This document shows positions 52,601-60,512 of a stretch of DNA of 64,000 nucleotides, piece by piece. The stretch's first letter is position 1, and the number at the start of each line of letters is the position of its first letter. The notes below the pieces were generated by a model that saw nothing but the letters and a program-made list of their open reading frames with translations, was not told where the DNA came from and searched no databases. The stretch covers positions 744,001 through 808,000 of the forward strand of contig NZ_JAQSWB010000001.1 in the NCBI RefSeq assembly GCF_029266855.1, in the 5' to 3' direction. This DNA is from Fluviicola sp. (lineage in GTDB: Bacteria; Bacteroidota; Bacteroidia; Flavobacteriales_D; Crocinitomicaceae). The translations under genes were made by a program, and so were the position numbers.

Positions 52601-53456
52601 TACACATGATACCCTGACCATTCCAGGGAGTTCCATTTAAACCATTGGCACCACCACCACCACCGGCGTTGTGACCATTTCCACCACCACCACCATTGGC
52701 AGGAGCTCCACGGTTGTATGCGCCTCCAGCATATTCTGCACCAAAACCTGCAATACTTTCACCTTTTTCTCCACCGTCATTTGAACTTGTTGATACATAT
52801 GCCGAAACGAAGTTTGCACCTGTTCCACTCGTATTTTGTTCAGTTGCACCTGGTCTGAAACCAAAAGAAGTTGCCTGAATCATTCCGTTTACAGTAACTG
52901 TACCTACACAATGAATTGCAACAACCCCTCCTCTTCTAAAACTTCCACCATCTTGCCATAAAAGAGGAACTATGGAAGCTCCTGCATTCACAGTCAGAGT
53001 TGTATAAGAGGGTACTTTTATTAATTGTATCCTTCCGGCTGCTGCATAACTGTTTACTAGCGGATTTTGAAGGGTAACGGTATTCCCGTTATAAGCAGAA
53101 ACGTAATTGAATTCATACAGACCTGAACTGTTATAAGCAGTAATATCTCCATAAGAATTGGAATTAGCAGTACTGATGCTTGCTCCTTGAGCCTGGTAGA
53201 CCATGACCATGTCACCACATTCCCAGTTACAATTGTTTCCGCCGGAGTTATTAACAGTAACAGTATTCGATCCTGCTGTTATATTATTAGTGACGGGACT
53301 GTAACAGTTCACTACAGTGTTAAGGGCAGTAATTGTTACTGCACCATTCTTTCCTGGTTGTCCAAATGCAAAATAGGCGGACAAGAAGAGAACGACGGAG
53401 AGTACAAAGCGGATATATCCCATATCCGGGTTTGCTTGAAGAGATTTCGTTTTCAT
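46671..53456 (-). CDS. Giant SprB-like T9SS adhesin
   Basis: 2261 residues. A signal peptide starts at MKTKSLQ or MGYIRF (residue 12), then a beta-rich N-terminal region with a Gly-rich stretch (about 215-480, several GGGGG runs), about 16 SprB repeats (about 610-1850; pattern CxGxCDGxIxVxASGGTPxYxYS...CAGxYxVTVTDANGC), PKD-like domains (about 1990-2150), and a gliding-type C-terminal domain (about 2165-2261; VPNTFTPDGDEFNN, IFNRWGELIFES) that directs T9SS export. SprB in F. johnsoniae is the motile surface adhesin. No porP/sprF gene is adjacent here, unlike the locus at 21 kb. Confidence 0.9.
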   Translation of the reverse strand: MKTKSLQANPDMGYIRFVLSVVLFLSAYFAFGQPGKNGAVTITALNTVVNCYSPVTNNITAGSNTVTVNNSGGNNCNWECGDMVMVYQAQGASISTANSNSYGDITAYNSSGLYEFNYVSAYNGNTVTLQNPLVNSYAAAGRIQLIKVPSYTTLTVNAGASIVPLLWQDGGSFRRGGVVAIHCVGTVTVNGMIQATSFGFRPGATEQNTSGTGANFVSAYVSTSSNDGGEKGESIAGFGAEYAGGAYNRGAPANGGGGGNGHNAGGGGGANGLNGTPWNGQGIMCTACPGTAAWLLDPYVIANGNVLTSSSGGGRGGYSYGSSNQNALTTAPANTNWGGDYRDPNGGLGGRPLTITPQTRIFFGGGGGAGDSNNGSNLPGGSGGGIVYIIAPNIAGSGSIRSDGGAAVNQISAGTGSNNDAPAGGGGGGTIIVKGTVANSLTLSAVGGKGGDQGNIVNESEGPGGGGGGGYIAITAGTPTQVVTGGQSGITISTSLTEFVQNGATDGGTGQLGTIPNTFITYTVTDISATVNTPVCVGSALNFTSVVSTPGGTYQWSGPNGFTSTAANPVIAGAVVAHTGTYRVIYTTPGGCADTFFVAAVVNPNPVISLVPTNLTCANPCNGSVALNFTTLTAPSYTFAWNNGATTQNISSLCAGAYSVTVTDANGCIATANTAITSPTPLVVGFVKTNATCNNTCNGSITVNASGATPGYQYSLNGAANQASNSFTALCDGAYTVLVTDANGCSATINTTVTEPPVLNLVLVSTVPSSCGSNNGSLTVSASGGTPNYTYTVGAVTQASGTFSGLAPAVYNVTVTDLNGCTQVLSVTVGTTVSPTASILSQQPVSCFGGFNGSAIIGFSGGTPNYTFSLSPGPSNQASNVFNNLAAGSYTATVTDANGCIATVPLTIVQPAQLTYTTVITNASCNGVCDGQIQINATGGTAPYDYSHDNGLTFTPANPITNLCAGSVDIVVRDFKGCLVNSTVNITQPAPLAATFTTVNPVCNGSCDGSITVNASGGVPAYNYSLNGGATQVSNTLLNVCSGTQDVIITDANGCTLEVNPVLVDPPAVELDLVDMIESNCGFNNGELIVIASGPNPGFTYTANGGAPQTNGTFSNIFAGAYDIIAVDDLGCQAQEFFGVNDIEMSGVLIEQTDPLCFGAFDGTLEVTNVSGAAPISYELDNSGSSQFSGFFPNLGAGSHIVVISDAGNCIFTIPVNLGQPDPITFNTVITDVTCFGDSTGGIEFINTAGGTGAYMYSIDGGNNFVSGATFSGLPIGTYGLAVTDINGCMEFDSEDIIQPLPIEITNNKADLTCFQNASGFIQLGATGGNSGYQYSIDDGTTFTASSSFFSLTAQLYNVVVVDQEGCLQDTTITLTEPTPLVAGATSTDVLCNNACDGTITGTGNGGTVNYMFSVDGGIIYNVTGFFDNLCAGSYDLIVNDFNSCLDTADAIIGSPAGVTLSVTLTPSTCGDANGQIDMSLAGGTMPYNYSIDNGTTFTTTNVFTGLLADNYPLEAEDANGCSVDSIVTIVDLASPVISGVYVTEPTCYSICDASAHVSSAGGTGALSFEINGVSQTDSIFNGLCAGTYDVIITDVNACTDTLNIVIDQPDTLTFTTVATNLTCFQNQSGSIAVTVQGGTAPFDYSYDGGSTFGVVSNAQILSAGNYSIVVRDDNNCMATGTEVLTQPALLTSTLNLTDPTCFGFCNGSAVANASGGTLNYTYHWNGVTGASNTNPNLCSGTYTLEITDANNCSFDTTYTISDPIEFVIDSIGHTNASCNTFCDGNATIYAPGAVSYSFDNGGTFGPSNTLGSLCAQAYLVQATNAAGCIALGSVAIAEPLPVQLFSTMDSLMCTGDTIPLFAIAFGGTAPYTYTWSNGFVGQTQNVIQTSPATYTVSVTDQNGCTTAAPNSVDLTMLPVLAFTLTGDTSICSGTNIVLQVNVTDGAPAYSYQWSTSANDTLDQITVTPLVPTLYSVSVSDVCVTVDTNVQVSFYAVPTVQFVTSAQGGCSPLEITFSNDLAITNLENCTWTFSDGQTFNGCGSISATFINPDCYDVVFTGNTTDGCPVTGTFGSAVCVYDNPVANYTYSPQLPTELDNTVQFTSLSYGATTFDWTFGSSYGTSTAENPNHTFHGVDPDQTVNVCLLVTSEHGCVDSICRAIKFYGDFLVWVPNTFTPDGDEFNNQFKPVFSKDRMIEDYNLMIFNRWGELIFESHDPEIGWDGTYHAEFVKDGTYTWTIDVKDGLKNKSERFIGHVNKLQ
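48120..51640 (-). repeat. Array of about 16 coding SprB repeats
   Basis: Imperfect units of roughly 75-80 codons. They are divergent enough at DNA level that exact unit borders are hard to set by eye. Confidence 0.7.
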
Positions 53457-54246
53457 CGCAGTGTATTAGTTACTTTAAAGACGCCAGAAAGTATGATGTA
53501 GACTAGCGCCAGTGAATATTTGTTGGTTTTTGTTTTTCATTTCCCAATTACAAACGAATATTAACATTTAAGAATCCCACTTTTTTAGGACAAAATTGAT
53601 GATATTATTCAATTGATTAACTAGTTGATAAATATTAAATAATTGTAAAACTCTTCATTATCAGTGTTTTAAATCAAATTGTGTGATATATCAATTAATT
53701 TTAACTATGCTTGCATGCTATTTTTAACATTCCCATACTTTATTTTACATTTAAATTAACAAAATATGCTACAAGTGTTCGGCAATTAACAATTAGGATT
53801 TCTATGTTGGTTTAATCCAAACGGACGTGCAAATTTAAGTTAATATTCCTCATATCACCATCCTTTTCAAACATTAAAAATAAGGTATCAAAGACATTAA
53901 ACATCTTAAAACACTCGCAAACAATAAGTTGTCAGTTAAAAAAAATATAATTTTTGTTTATTTAAATTTAACAAATGGGAATCCGAAGAGTTTAAGCTAC
54001 TAAATCGAATAAATGAAAACTTAGGATTTCAATAGTTTTAATTCCAGTTATTTACTCTTTCAACTTACTTCTTATAACACCTTAAAAAAGTATAAATACT
54101 TGTCTCAACTCTTTGTAAATAAAAGTTATAGTTGTATCTTTGCACCCGTTTTCGAATGGAAAACACTGTAAGTTTCGTTTGCAGTTTATTATTAATTTCT
54201 TTCAGGAAATACGAAACACCCTGAAATACAAGTAGAAAAGAGCCAA
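53457..54246. other. AT-rich region between the SprB-like gene and rpsA
   Basis: 790 very AT-rich bases. It holds the rpsA promoter (54112-54142) and presumably that of the minus-strand adhesin, which I could not place. I see no gene. The richness may reflect regulatory or nucleoid-protein sites. Confidence 0.6.
54112..54142 (+). promoter_or_regulatory. rpsA promoter
   Basis: TTTG (54112-54115), a 19-nt spacer and TATCTTTG (54135-54142) match the Bacteroidota -33/-7 consensus closely. The leader to the ATG is about 100 bases. Confidence 0.75.
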
Positions 54247-56046
54247 ATGGCAAAACAAATTAGCGCGCAGGGTTCTGCGGATTTTGATTGGGACGCATTA
54301 GCGTTAGACGGGTACACTTTAGCACAACGTTCAGAACTTTCTGACGTTTATGAAAACACCCTGACTTCAATTAACGAAAAAGAAGTAATTGAAGGAACTG
54401 TTATCGCAGTCTCAAAAAAAGAAGTAATCATTAATGTTGGTTACAAATCTGAAGGGGTTGTTCCTGCTTCGGAATTTCGTTACAATGCTGAATTAAAAGC
54501 TGGTGACAAAGTAGATGTATTCGTTGAGTGTCAGGAAGACAAAAGTGGCCAGTTGGTTATTTCTCACCGTACAGCTCGTATGCACAAAGCTTGGATTCGC
54601 GTAAATGACGTGTTGCGTTCAGGTGAGGTAATCACCGGTTTCGTAAAATGTCGTACAAAAGGTGGTTTGATCGTAGACGTATTTGGAATCGAGGCTTTCT
54701 TGCCAGGTTCTCAAATCGATGTTAAGCCTATCCGCGATTACGATGTATATGTTGGAAAGAACATGGAATTCAAAGTTGTTAAGATTAACCAGGAGTTCAG
54801 AAACGTTGTTGTTTCTCACAAAGCGTTGATCGAAGCAGAATTGGAAGAACAAAAGAAACAAATCATCTCTGGCCTGGAGAAAGGACAAGTATTGGAAGGA
54901 ACTGTGAAAAACATTACTTCTTATGGTGTGTTCATCGATTTAGGTGGAGTAGACGGATTGATTCACATTACAGATTTATCTTGGGGACGTGTTAACCACC
55001 CGGAAGAAATCGTTGAATTAGACCAAAAATTAAACGTAGTAATCTTAGACTTTGATGACGATAAAAAACGTATCGCTTTAGGTTTAAAACAATTACAACC
55101 ACATCCATGGGATGCTTTAGATGCTAACTTAGCTGTTGGTGATAAAGTTTCAGGTAAAGTTGTTGTTTTAGCTGATTACGGTGCATTCGTTGAAATCGCT
55201 GCAGGAGTTGAAGGATTGATCCACGTTTCTGAAATGAGCTGGTCTCAGCATTTACGTTCTGCTCAAGACTTCATGCAGGTTGGTGATACAGTTGAGGCTG
55301 TTATCCTTACTTTGGATCGTGAAGAGCGTAAAATGTCATTAGGTATTAAACAATTGATGCCGGATCCATGGTCTGCTATCGAAGCAAAATATGCTGTTGG
55401 AACTAAGCACCATGCAAAAGTTCGCAACTTCACTAACTTCGGTGTATTCGTTGAATTGGAAGAAGGAGTTGATGGATTGATCCACATTTCTGATCTTTCT
55501 TGGCAAAAGAAAATCAAACACCCGTCTGAATTCTGTAAGGTAGGTGATGAAATGGAAGTAGTTGTATTGGAAATCGATCGCGAAAACCGTCGTATTTCTC
55601 TAGGACACAAACAATTGGAAGAAAATCCATGGGATGTGTTTGAAACTATCTTCGGAGAAGGTTCGGTTCACCAGGGTACTATTATCGAAACAAAAGATAA
55701 AGCTGGTATCGTAGCTCTTCCTTATGGAGTTGAAGGAATTTGTCCTTCCAAGCATTTACGTAAAGAAGACGGAAGCAACGCGAAAGTTGAAGAAACTCTT
55801 GACTTTAAAGTAATTGAATTCAATAAGGAGTCTAAGAAAATTGTTGTTTCTCATACACGTACATTCGAGGATGGAACAGATGAGAAAACAGCTAAACCTG
55901 CAGCTAGCGGTAAAAAAGGAACAGCAGGAGCTGGTTCTTCTACATCGCAGGCTGTTAAAGCAATCAACCAAAGTAATGAGAAATCAACTTTAGGTGATTT
56001 GGATGCTTTAGCTGCATTGAAAGAAAAAATGGAAGGAGGAGAGTAA
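54247..56046 (+). CDS. rpsA: 30S ribosomal protein S1
   Basis: 599 residues with six S1 (OB-fold) domains: VIEGTVIAVSKKEVIINVGYKSEG, VITGFVKCRTKGGLIVDVFG, VLEGTVKNITSYGVFIDLGGVDGLIHITDLSW, VSGKVVVLADYGAFVEIAAGVEGLIHVSEMSW, AKVRNFTNFGVFVELEEGVDGLIHISDLSW and a degenerate sixth. S1 helps the ribosome bind and unfold mRNA, a task that matters in Bacteroidota where Shine-Dalgarno pairing is little used. A Ser/Gly/Thr-rich tail ends the protein. It has its own strong promoter and terminator. Confidence 0.95.
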   Translation: MAKQISAQGSADFDWDALALDGYTLAQRSELSDVYENTLTSINEKEVIEGTVIAVSKKEVIINVGYKSEGVVPASEFRYNAELKAGDKVDVFVECQEDKSGQLVISHRTARMHKAWIRVNDVLRSGEVITGFVKCRTKGGLIVDVFGIEAFLPGSQIDVKPIRDYDVYVGKNMEFKVVKINQEFRNVVVSHKALIEAELEEQKKQIISGLEKGQVLEGTVKNITSYGVFIDLGGVDGLIHITDLSWGRVNHPEEIVELDQKLNVVILDFDDDKKRIALGLKQLQPHPWDALDANLAVGDKVSGKVVVLADYGAFVEIAAGVEGLIHVSEMSWSQHLRSAQDFMQVGDTVEAVILTLDREERKMSLGIKQLMPDPWSAIEAKYAVGTKHHAKVRNFTNFGVFVELEEGVDGLIHISDLSWQKKIKHPSEFCKVGDEMEVVVLEIDRENRRISLGHKQLEENPWDVFETIFGEGSVHQGTIIETKDKAGIVALPYGVEGICPSKHLRKEDGSNAKVEETLDFKVIEFNKESKKIVVSHTRTFEDGTDEKTAKPAASGKKGTAGAGSSTSQAVKAINQSNEKSTLGDLDALAALKEKMEGGE

Positions 56047-56069
56047 TCTCAATCCCTCTTAAATAATGG

Positions 56070-56100
56070 AACGCCCCGGCTTAGCTGGGGCGTTTTTTTT
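56070..56100 (+). terminator. rpsA terminator
   Basis: AACGCCCC and GGGGCGTT pair perfectly, followed by eight T. It lies 24 bases after the stop codon. Confidence 0.92.
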
Positions 56101-56270
56101 GTTCCAGAAAACTGAAACTGTGGGGACGCGAAGCATCGTGTCTCACTTTTAATTCTCCCACTTTTTAGTCCTCCCTCTTTTATTCTCCCATTTAATTATT
56201 TTTTTTCAATCATCAAACTCCTTACTCCTATTGACTTTTGGTCATTTTCAAGAAAATATTTTTTATTTTT

Positions 56271-56329
56271 ATAGTACTTTGTATTGCATAGTACTAATTT
56301 ATACATATATTTGTGTCATAAATAGTACT
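56271..56329. promoter_or_regulatory. Three phased ATAGTACT boxes over the padR promoter
   Basis: ATAGTACT occurs at 56271-56278, 56288-56295 and 56322-56329. The spacings between starts are 17 and 34 bases (twice 17). The promoter TTG (56284-56286), 19 nt, TATATTTG (56306-56313) lies among them. AGTACT is itself palindromic. The layout suggests cooperative binding and autoregulation by the PadR-family protein encoded just downstream. Confidence 0.6.
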
Positions 56330-56333
56330 TGTT

Positions 56334-56672
56334 ATGAATGTAGAAAATACTCAGGCCCAAATGCGGAAAGGAATCCTGGAGTTCTGTATTCTCAGCATCC
56401 TGAATAGTAAAGAAGCTTATCCTTCCGAAATTCTCGATCAACTGAAGCAGGCAAAGTTAATTGTAGTTGAAGGAACCCTGTACCCTCTCTTAACTCGCCT
56501 GAAGAATATCGAACTCCTTACCTATCGCTGGGAAGAATCAACTTCTGGTCCACCCAGAAAATATTACTCCATCACTGAAGGAGGGAAAAACACGCTGGAA
56601 GCCCTGCAAATTACATGGAATGAGCTTCAACATGCTGTGGAAACATTAACTACTAAAAAGAACAAATCATGA
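56334..56672 (+). CDS. PadR-family transcriptional regulator
   Basis: 112 residues of PadR type: MRKGILEFCILSILNSKEAYPSEILDQLKQAKLIVVEGTLYPLLTRLKNIELLTYRWEESTSGPPRKYYSITEGGK is the winged-helix region, including the Tyr-Pro turn and the SGPPRKYY wing. A short C-terminal helix forms the dimer interface. Its stop overlaps the start of the PspC gene (ATGA). In Bacteroidota this pair is recurrent and the regulator probably represses the operon. Its own promoter region carries the ATAGTACT boxes. Confidence 0.9.
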   Translation: MNVENTQAQMRKGILEFCILSILNSKEAYPSEILDQLKQAKLIVVEGTLYPLLTRLKNIELLTYRWEESTSGPPRKYYSITEGGKNTLEALQITWNELQHAVETLTTKKNKS

Positions 56673-58171
56673 AAAAAACACTTTCAATACATTTAGGTCG
56701 TCAATTATTTGTCATCGAAGAAGATGCATACGACCGCTTACAGGCTTATCTGAAGAAATTAGAAACTTCATTAGCAAACGAGTCAGGAATTACTGAAATT
56801 GTAGAAGATATTGAGATGCGCTTTGCTGAGTTACTGACACAATATTTAGGCGAAACACGCCAAGTGGTTACAATTGGTGACATACAAAAAGCCATTGCGT
56901 CTTTGGGTGAACCGGAAGAAATCACAGAAGAAGCAGAGCAACCTAAACAAACGCAATCAAACCAGGATTCAAACGGGCAAAAAAGAATGTACCGTGATAT
57001 GGATAATGCAATGCTCGGCGGACTTGCTTCCGGACTTGCAGCTTATTTAAGCATTGATCCTGTAATCATCCGTGCCATCTTCGTGATCTTCGGATTTATG
57101 GGATTTGGAGTTCCGGTTTACATCATTCTTTGGATAATCGTTCCGAGCGCAAAAACACCTTCCGAGCGCTTACAAATGAAAGGAAAACCTGTAAATATCG
57201 ACACGCTGAAGGAAGAGTTTGAAAAAACTGCCAGCCGTTTAAAAGACGACACCATAAATGCCGCGAATAAATTCAAAGCAAACAATCAGCACCTTGCCAA
57301 CCAGGCAACAAGCATCCTGCGATTCATAGGAAAGATATTTGGTGTATTATTCATTGCAGGAGCTTTGATATGGTTAATTATTTTCACACTCATCGTAAGT
57401 GGAGTTATTGATGTCGTACCAATGACAGGTGACCAGGAATTTGCTTCCCTATATGAATTTCTTCAGCTCGTTTCTCCTGTAAACAAATCGTTTTCACTGA
57501 TCTGGATGGGAATCCTGCTGGTAGGGTTTGCCGGCCCCTTGCTTTCGATTGCAATTGGAGCGAGATTACTCCTGGGTAAAGTGAACAAATACTTTAAATG
57601 GAATTTCATCATCCTTCCATCTTTTATCTTCATCGGAATTGTTCTTGGAATCATCGGTTCTATTAACTCGGCAAGAGACTATGAAGTCTATGCATGGCAT
57701 CCGAATGAGCAGTTAACAATTGCTTCAGATGATTTGAAACTGGAAGAGCTTCCCTTAATCATTAACAACAGTAAAATTGAAAGCAGCGGAGGAATTGATT
57801 TTATCTCCATCCGGGACGGTGAGATCATGGAGCATGGAATTAATATAACTTATAAGGAGTCAAATGACAGTTTGTTTCATGTTTCTCAAAAATTCAGAGC
57901 CCATGGTGTTGACCTGGCAAGCGCTCAGAAACGGGGAATGCATATCAAACATCAGATCAAGGTAGAAGGAAATAAATTATTGGTTAGCCCATACTATAAT
58001 TTCCCTGCAAAAGACGGACTTAGAAACCAGGAAGTTGAAATCATAATCGAAGTACCGAAAGGAAAAAAATTATTCATCAATAACCGCGAAGTATTAGTTG
58101 AAGGTCAGGAATACATGGGAGTAATGTACGCTGATGAGCCTTTTGAGGCTTATGAAGCATTCGAAGACTAA
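56669..58171 (+). CDS. PspC-domain membrane protein
   Basis: 500 residues. The N-terminal 90 residues form a helical region (IVEDIEMRFAELLTQYLGETRQVVTIGDIQKAIASLGEPEEI) typical of this group. A PspC domain (about 108-170; NAMLGGLASGLAAYLSIDPVIIRAIFVIFGFMGFGVPVYIILWIIVPSA) follows, then three to four more membrane helices, and a soluble C-terminal adhesin-like domain (about 345-500). PspC binds and signals envelope stress in proteobacteria; here the role is inferred from the domain. It is coupled to the padR gene by a four-base overlap. Confidence 0.88.
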   Translation: MKKTLSIHLGRQLFVIEEDAYDRLQAYLKKLETSLANESGITEIVEDIEMRFAELLTQYLGETRQVVTIGDIQKAIASLGEPEEITEEAEQPKQTQSNQDSNGQKRMYRDMDNAMLGGLASGLAAYLSIDPVIIRAIFVIFGFMGFGVPVYIILWIIVPSAKTPSERLQMKGKPVNIDTLKEEFEKTASRLKDDTINAANKFKANNQHLANQATSILRFIGKIFGVLFIAGALIWLIIFTLIVSGVIDVVPMTGDQEFASLYEFLQLVSPVNKSFSLIWMGILLVGFAGPLLSIAIGARLLLGKVNKYFKWNFIILPSFIFIGIVLGIIGSINSARDYEVYAWHPNEQLTIASDDLKLEELPLIINNSKIESSGGIDFISIRDGEIMEHGINITYKESNDSLFHVSQKFRAHGVDLASAQKRGMHIKHQIKVEGNKLLVSPYYNFPAKDGLRNQEVEIIIEVPKGKKLFINNREVLVEGQEYMGVMYADEPFEAYEAFED

Positions 58172-58302
58172 CTAAAGAAGTTCAAAAAAGGTAAAATGGT
58201 TCAAAAGTTAAATACACTCTTTCAACTTTTCACCCTTTTGAACAAATCCAACTTTCTTTAAAATCAATGCCAACCCAACATAAGTAGAGTAAAGTAAAGC
58301 AG

Positions 58303-58339
58303 GCGGTATTCAAGTAAGATTGAATACCGCTTTTACTTT
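58303..58339. terminator. Bidirectional terminator
   Basis: GCGGTATTCA (58303-58312) and TGAATACCGC (58321-58330) pair perfectly, followed by TTTTACTTT, with AAAGTAAA in the upstream flank. It separates the convergent PspC and YwqK-like genes. Confidence 0.85.
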
Positions 58340-58378
58340 AGGTTGCAGGTTAAAATAATTCGATTTTCAAACAATCAA

Positions 58379-60130
58379 TTATTTTCCCATAGTAAAAGGA
58401 AGTTGACTTTGAGCCCTCCGCTCTTCTGCATCTGCCACTTCTATCGGATTTTTCTGTTGCGGTTTAATGAATTCCTCTACTTTCGACAATTGACCATGCA
58501 CATCAAAATGATACCACTTATTAATCTTCTCATCCATTCCATTAACAAAACCATAGCTTTTGAGTTGGCTTAGTGCATTAAAACGCTGGTGTCCATAAGG
58601 ATTATAAATAGTCGCCGTTATTGGCAGACTACCGCTTGCAAACCATTCGAACTCCATACGCAACCTTTCTTCCTGAGAATAACCATTCCACCAATTCGCA
58701 TTCCCGTCGGTGAAATTCACATGCAATGAATCAAATTGCGGAAGGTGGTCCGGGGCCTGTAAGAGCTCTGTATCAGGTAATATATCTCCGCCTAAACGGC
58801 TAAATCTTCCTCTGAAAAAACGATCCATTTGAAAGGCTTGAGCTGTTGTCAGATTGATTGCTTCGATATTCGTGTCATCGCTGTAATAAACCCAATCCCC
58901 CTGCTTGATGTATTCCACCAAAGGTGGTTCGGAATATAAACGCACAGAAGTTTTAGGATAGTGTTTTTTTTGTGGTCCTGAAGTCAGGAATAATGAAACC
59001 TCAGTCGGCTCTAAGTAATTCTGTGAAGCCAAAGACATCGTATTTAAAGCTGTCAGTTCGATATTTTGGAACCACTGTAAATTCCCCGGATTGTGCACCG
59101 ATTCATGACCGGAAGCGATTAACATTCCGCCCATATCGTAAATTTCTGTCCATACAATATTATCCCCAATTGGTTTACGGACATATTTTAAAGATTGATT
59201 CAACTCGTAATTGGTTTTTACCACGGCATTTCCATCCTGGAACAGGATCTCTTCGATCACATTTCCTTCCCTGTTAAAACGCGTACGGATCCCATTCAAT
59301 TTATCATCTTTCCAATGTTCGGTTCTGCACAACTGGTTTGTTCCCTGGTAATATTCCAACCATTTCCCTTCCCGTTTTCCATTTTGATAAAATCCAACGA
59401 TCCATGGCAAAGCAGGAGAATAATTTTGTTCCCAGCGACCATGTAAAATTCCGTCTTTCCCCTCTCCGCGAATCCAAAACTTATACTTTCCGGTCTTGTT
59501 TTCACTATGGATCAAATCTTTGGCTTTAAAGCTCATGGCGATTACTTCCGGTTTTTGCGGAATCTCGATTCTGTTTGGAGCTTCAATAGCAAAAGGCAAA
59601 TACGAATCGTAAGCTCCCTGGATCAGTTTTAATTCTTCCACGGAAAATCCGGATAATTGCTGCCACTCGACTACCTGCTCGTTTTTCAAGTCCTTCGCCC
59701 AAATGTAATTATCTTCTTTCGAGATCTGAAGCGCTAAGTTTCCGTAACCGCTTTCTCTCATTAAATAACCAACGGCACAGTGCGTGTTGTGTTCATCAAT
59801 AAAAACAGGAATCCGTTCCGCATGGTAGTAATTTATTGGGAACACACCCTGTAAACGATAATCGGAAAGAACATCGATCAGGTGCTTCCTCATAACAAGT
59901 TGTTCTTTATTCAGATCCTTCAGATCTGCTGAATTCAAAACCCGGAGCACCAATTCCAAATGTGCCTGTACAAACTGCTTATCTGAAAGAAATACCCGTT
60001 CATTTTCCAGCGGAACATGTTTTTGATGCTTGTTCCAATTCGGATTAAAAGTACACAGCTGTTCAAAAAATGTGTTTGCTTGTGAGGATAAACTAAATCC
60101 CAGCAAGAGAAGAAAGATGGTTGTTTTCAT
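58379..60130 (-). CDS. Exported YwqK/MORN-like repeat protein
   Basis: 583 residues with a Sec signal (ending SSQA). The N-terminal part (about 20-180) is a helical region with a HCAVGYLMRESG motif that I cannot name. About 200-330 contains MORN variant repeats (GRWEQNYSPALPWIVGFYQNGKREGKWLEYYQG, DKLNGIRTRFNREGNVIEEILFQDG), the toxin-antitoxin-system YwqK-like pattern. The rest is unassigned. Despite the name, nothing here shows an antitoxin function. Confidence 0.7.
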   Translation of the reverse strand: MKTTIFLLLLGFSLSSQANTFFEQLCTFNPNWNKHQKHVPLENERVFLSDKQFVQAHLELVLRVLNSADLKDLNKEQLVMRKHLIDVLSDYRLQGVFPINYYHAERIPVFIDEHNTHCAVGYLMRESGYGNLALQISKEDNYIWAKDLKNEQVVEWQQLSGFSVEELKLIQGAYDSYLPFAIEAPNRIEIPQKPEVIAMSFKAKDLIHSENKTGKYKFWIRGEGKDGILHGRWEQNYSPALPWIVGFYQNGKREGKWLEYYQGTNQLCRTEHWKDDKLNGIRTRFNREGNVIEEILFQDGNAVVKTNYELNQSLKYVRKPIGDNIVWTEIYDMGGMLIASGHESVHNPGNLQWFQNIELTALNTMSLASQNYLEPTEVSLFLTSGPQKKHYPKTSVRLYSEPPLVEYIKQGDWVYYSDDTNIEAINLTTAQAFQMDRFFRGRFSRLGGDILPDTELLQAPDHLPQFDSLHVNFTDGNANWWNGYSQEERLRMEFEWFASGSLPITATIYNPYGHQRFNALSQLKSYGFVNGMDEKINKWYHFDVHGQLSKVEEFIKPQQKNPIEVADAEERRAQSQLPFTMGK

Positions 60131-60512
60131 AATGGATCAATTTTGATAAGTGTTACAGACTTGAAATACATTCGTTCAAACTGTGAGCTGAAAAATGTTC
60201 TGACCAGGTATGATTTATATTTGAAAAAACAATAAATCGGGAGAAATGCAGAAGTTTAAAAGGCATAAATATCAATTCAAACAGATGAAAACCAACTAGT
60301 TAAATCAATCTTGTTAACCATTTTATTAATTGGTTAATTTTTACGACACAACCAATTGATTTTCAATAATTTAAATAAAGTTTGTAAACCATTTAGTTAA
60401 TTCGTTCACCGAAAAGCGTTGTCCCAACCGCGGAAAATTGATTTTCTTCACTTCCAATCCCCTCTTATACTGCCCAAGATTCATTATATTTGTCCAACTT
60501 TAATGGAAAGCT
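60131..60512. other. Divergent promoter region upstream of the E1 gene
   Basis: 380 AT-rich bases. TTAACCA (60314-60320) and TGGTTAA (60331-60337) form an inverted repeat with a 10-base spacer. TATATTTG at 60485-60492 fits the -7 element of the E1 gene, 20 bases before its ATG. No gene is visible. Confidence 0.5.

Noticed and set aside
52060-52730. CCACCACC-rich tract that could pass for a simple-sequence repeat
   Set aside because: These are Gly codons of the Gly-rich head of the SprB-like protein, read on the minus strand.
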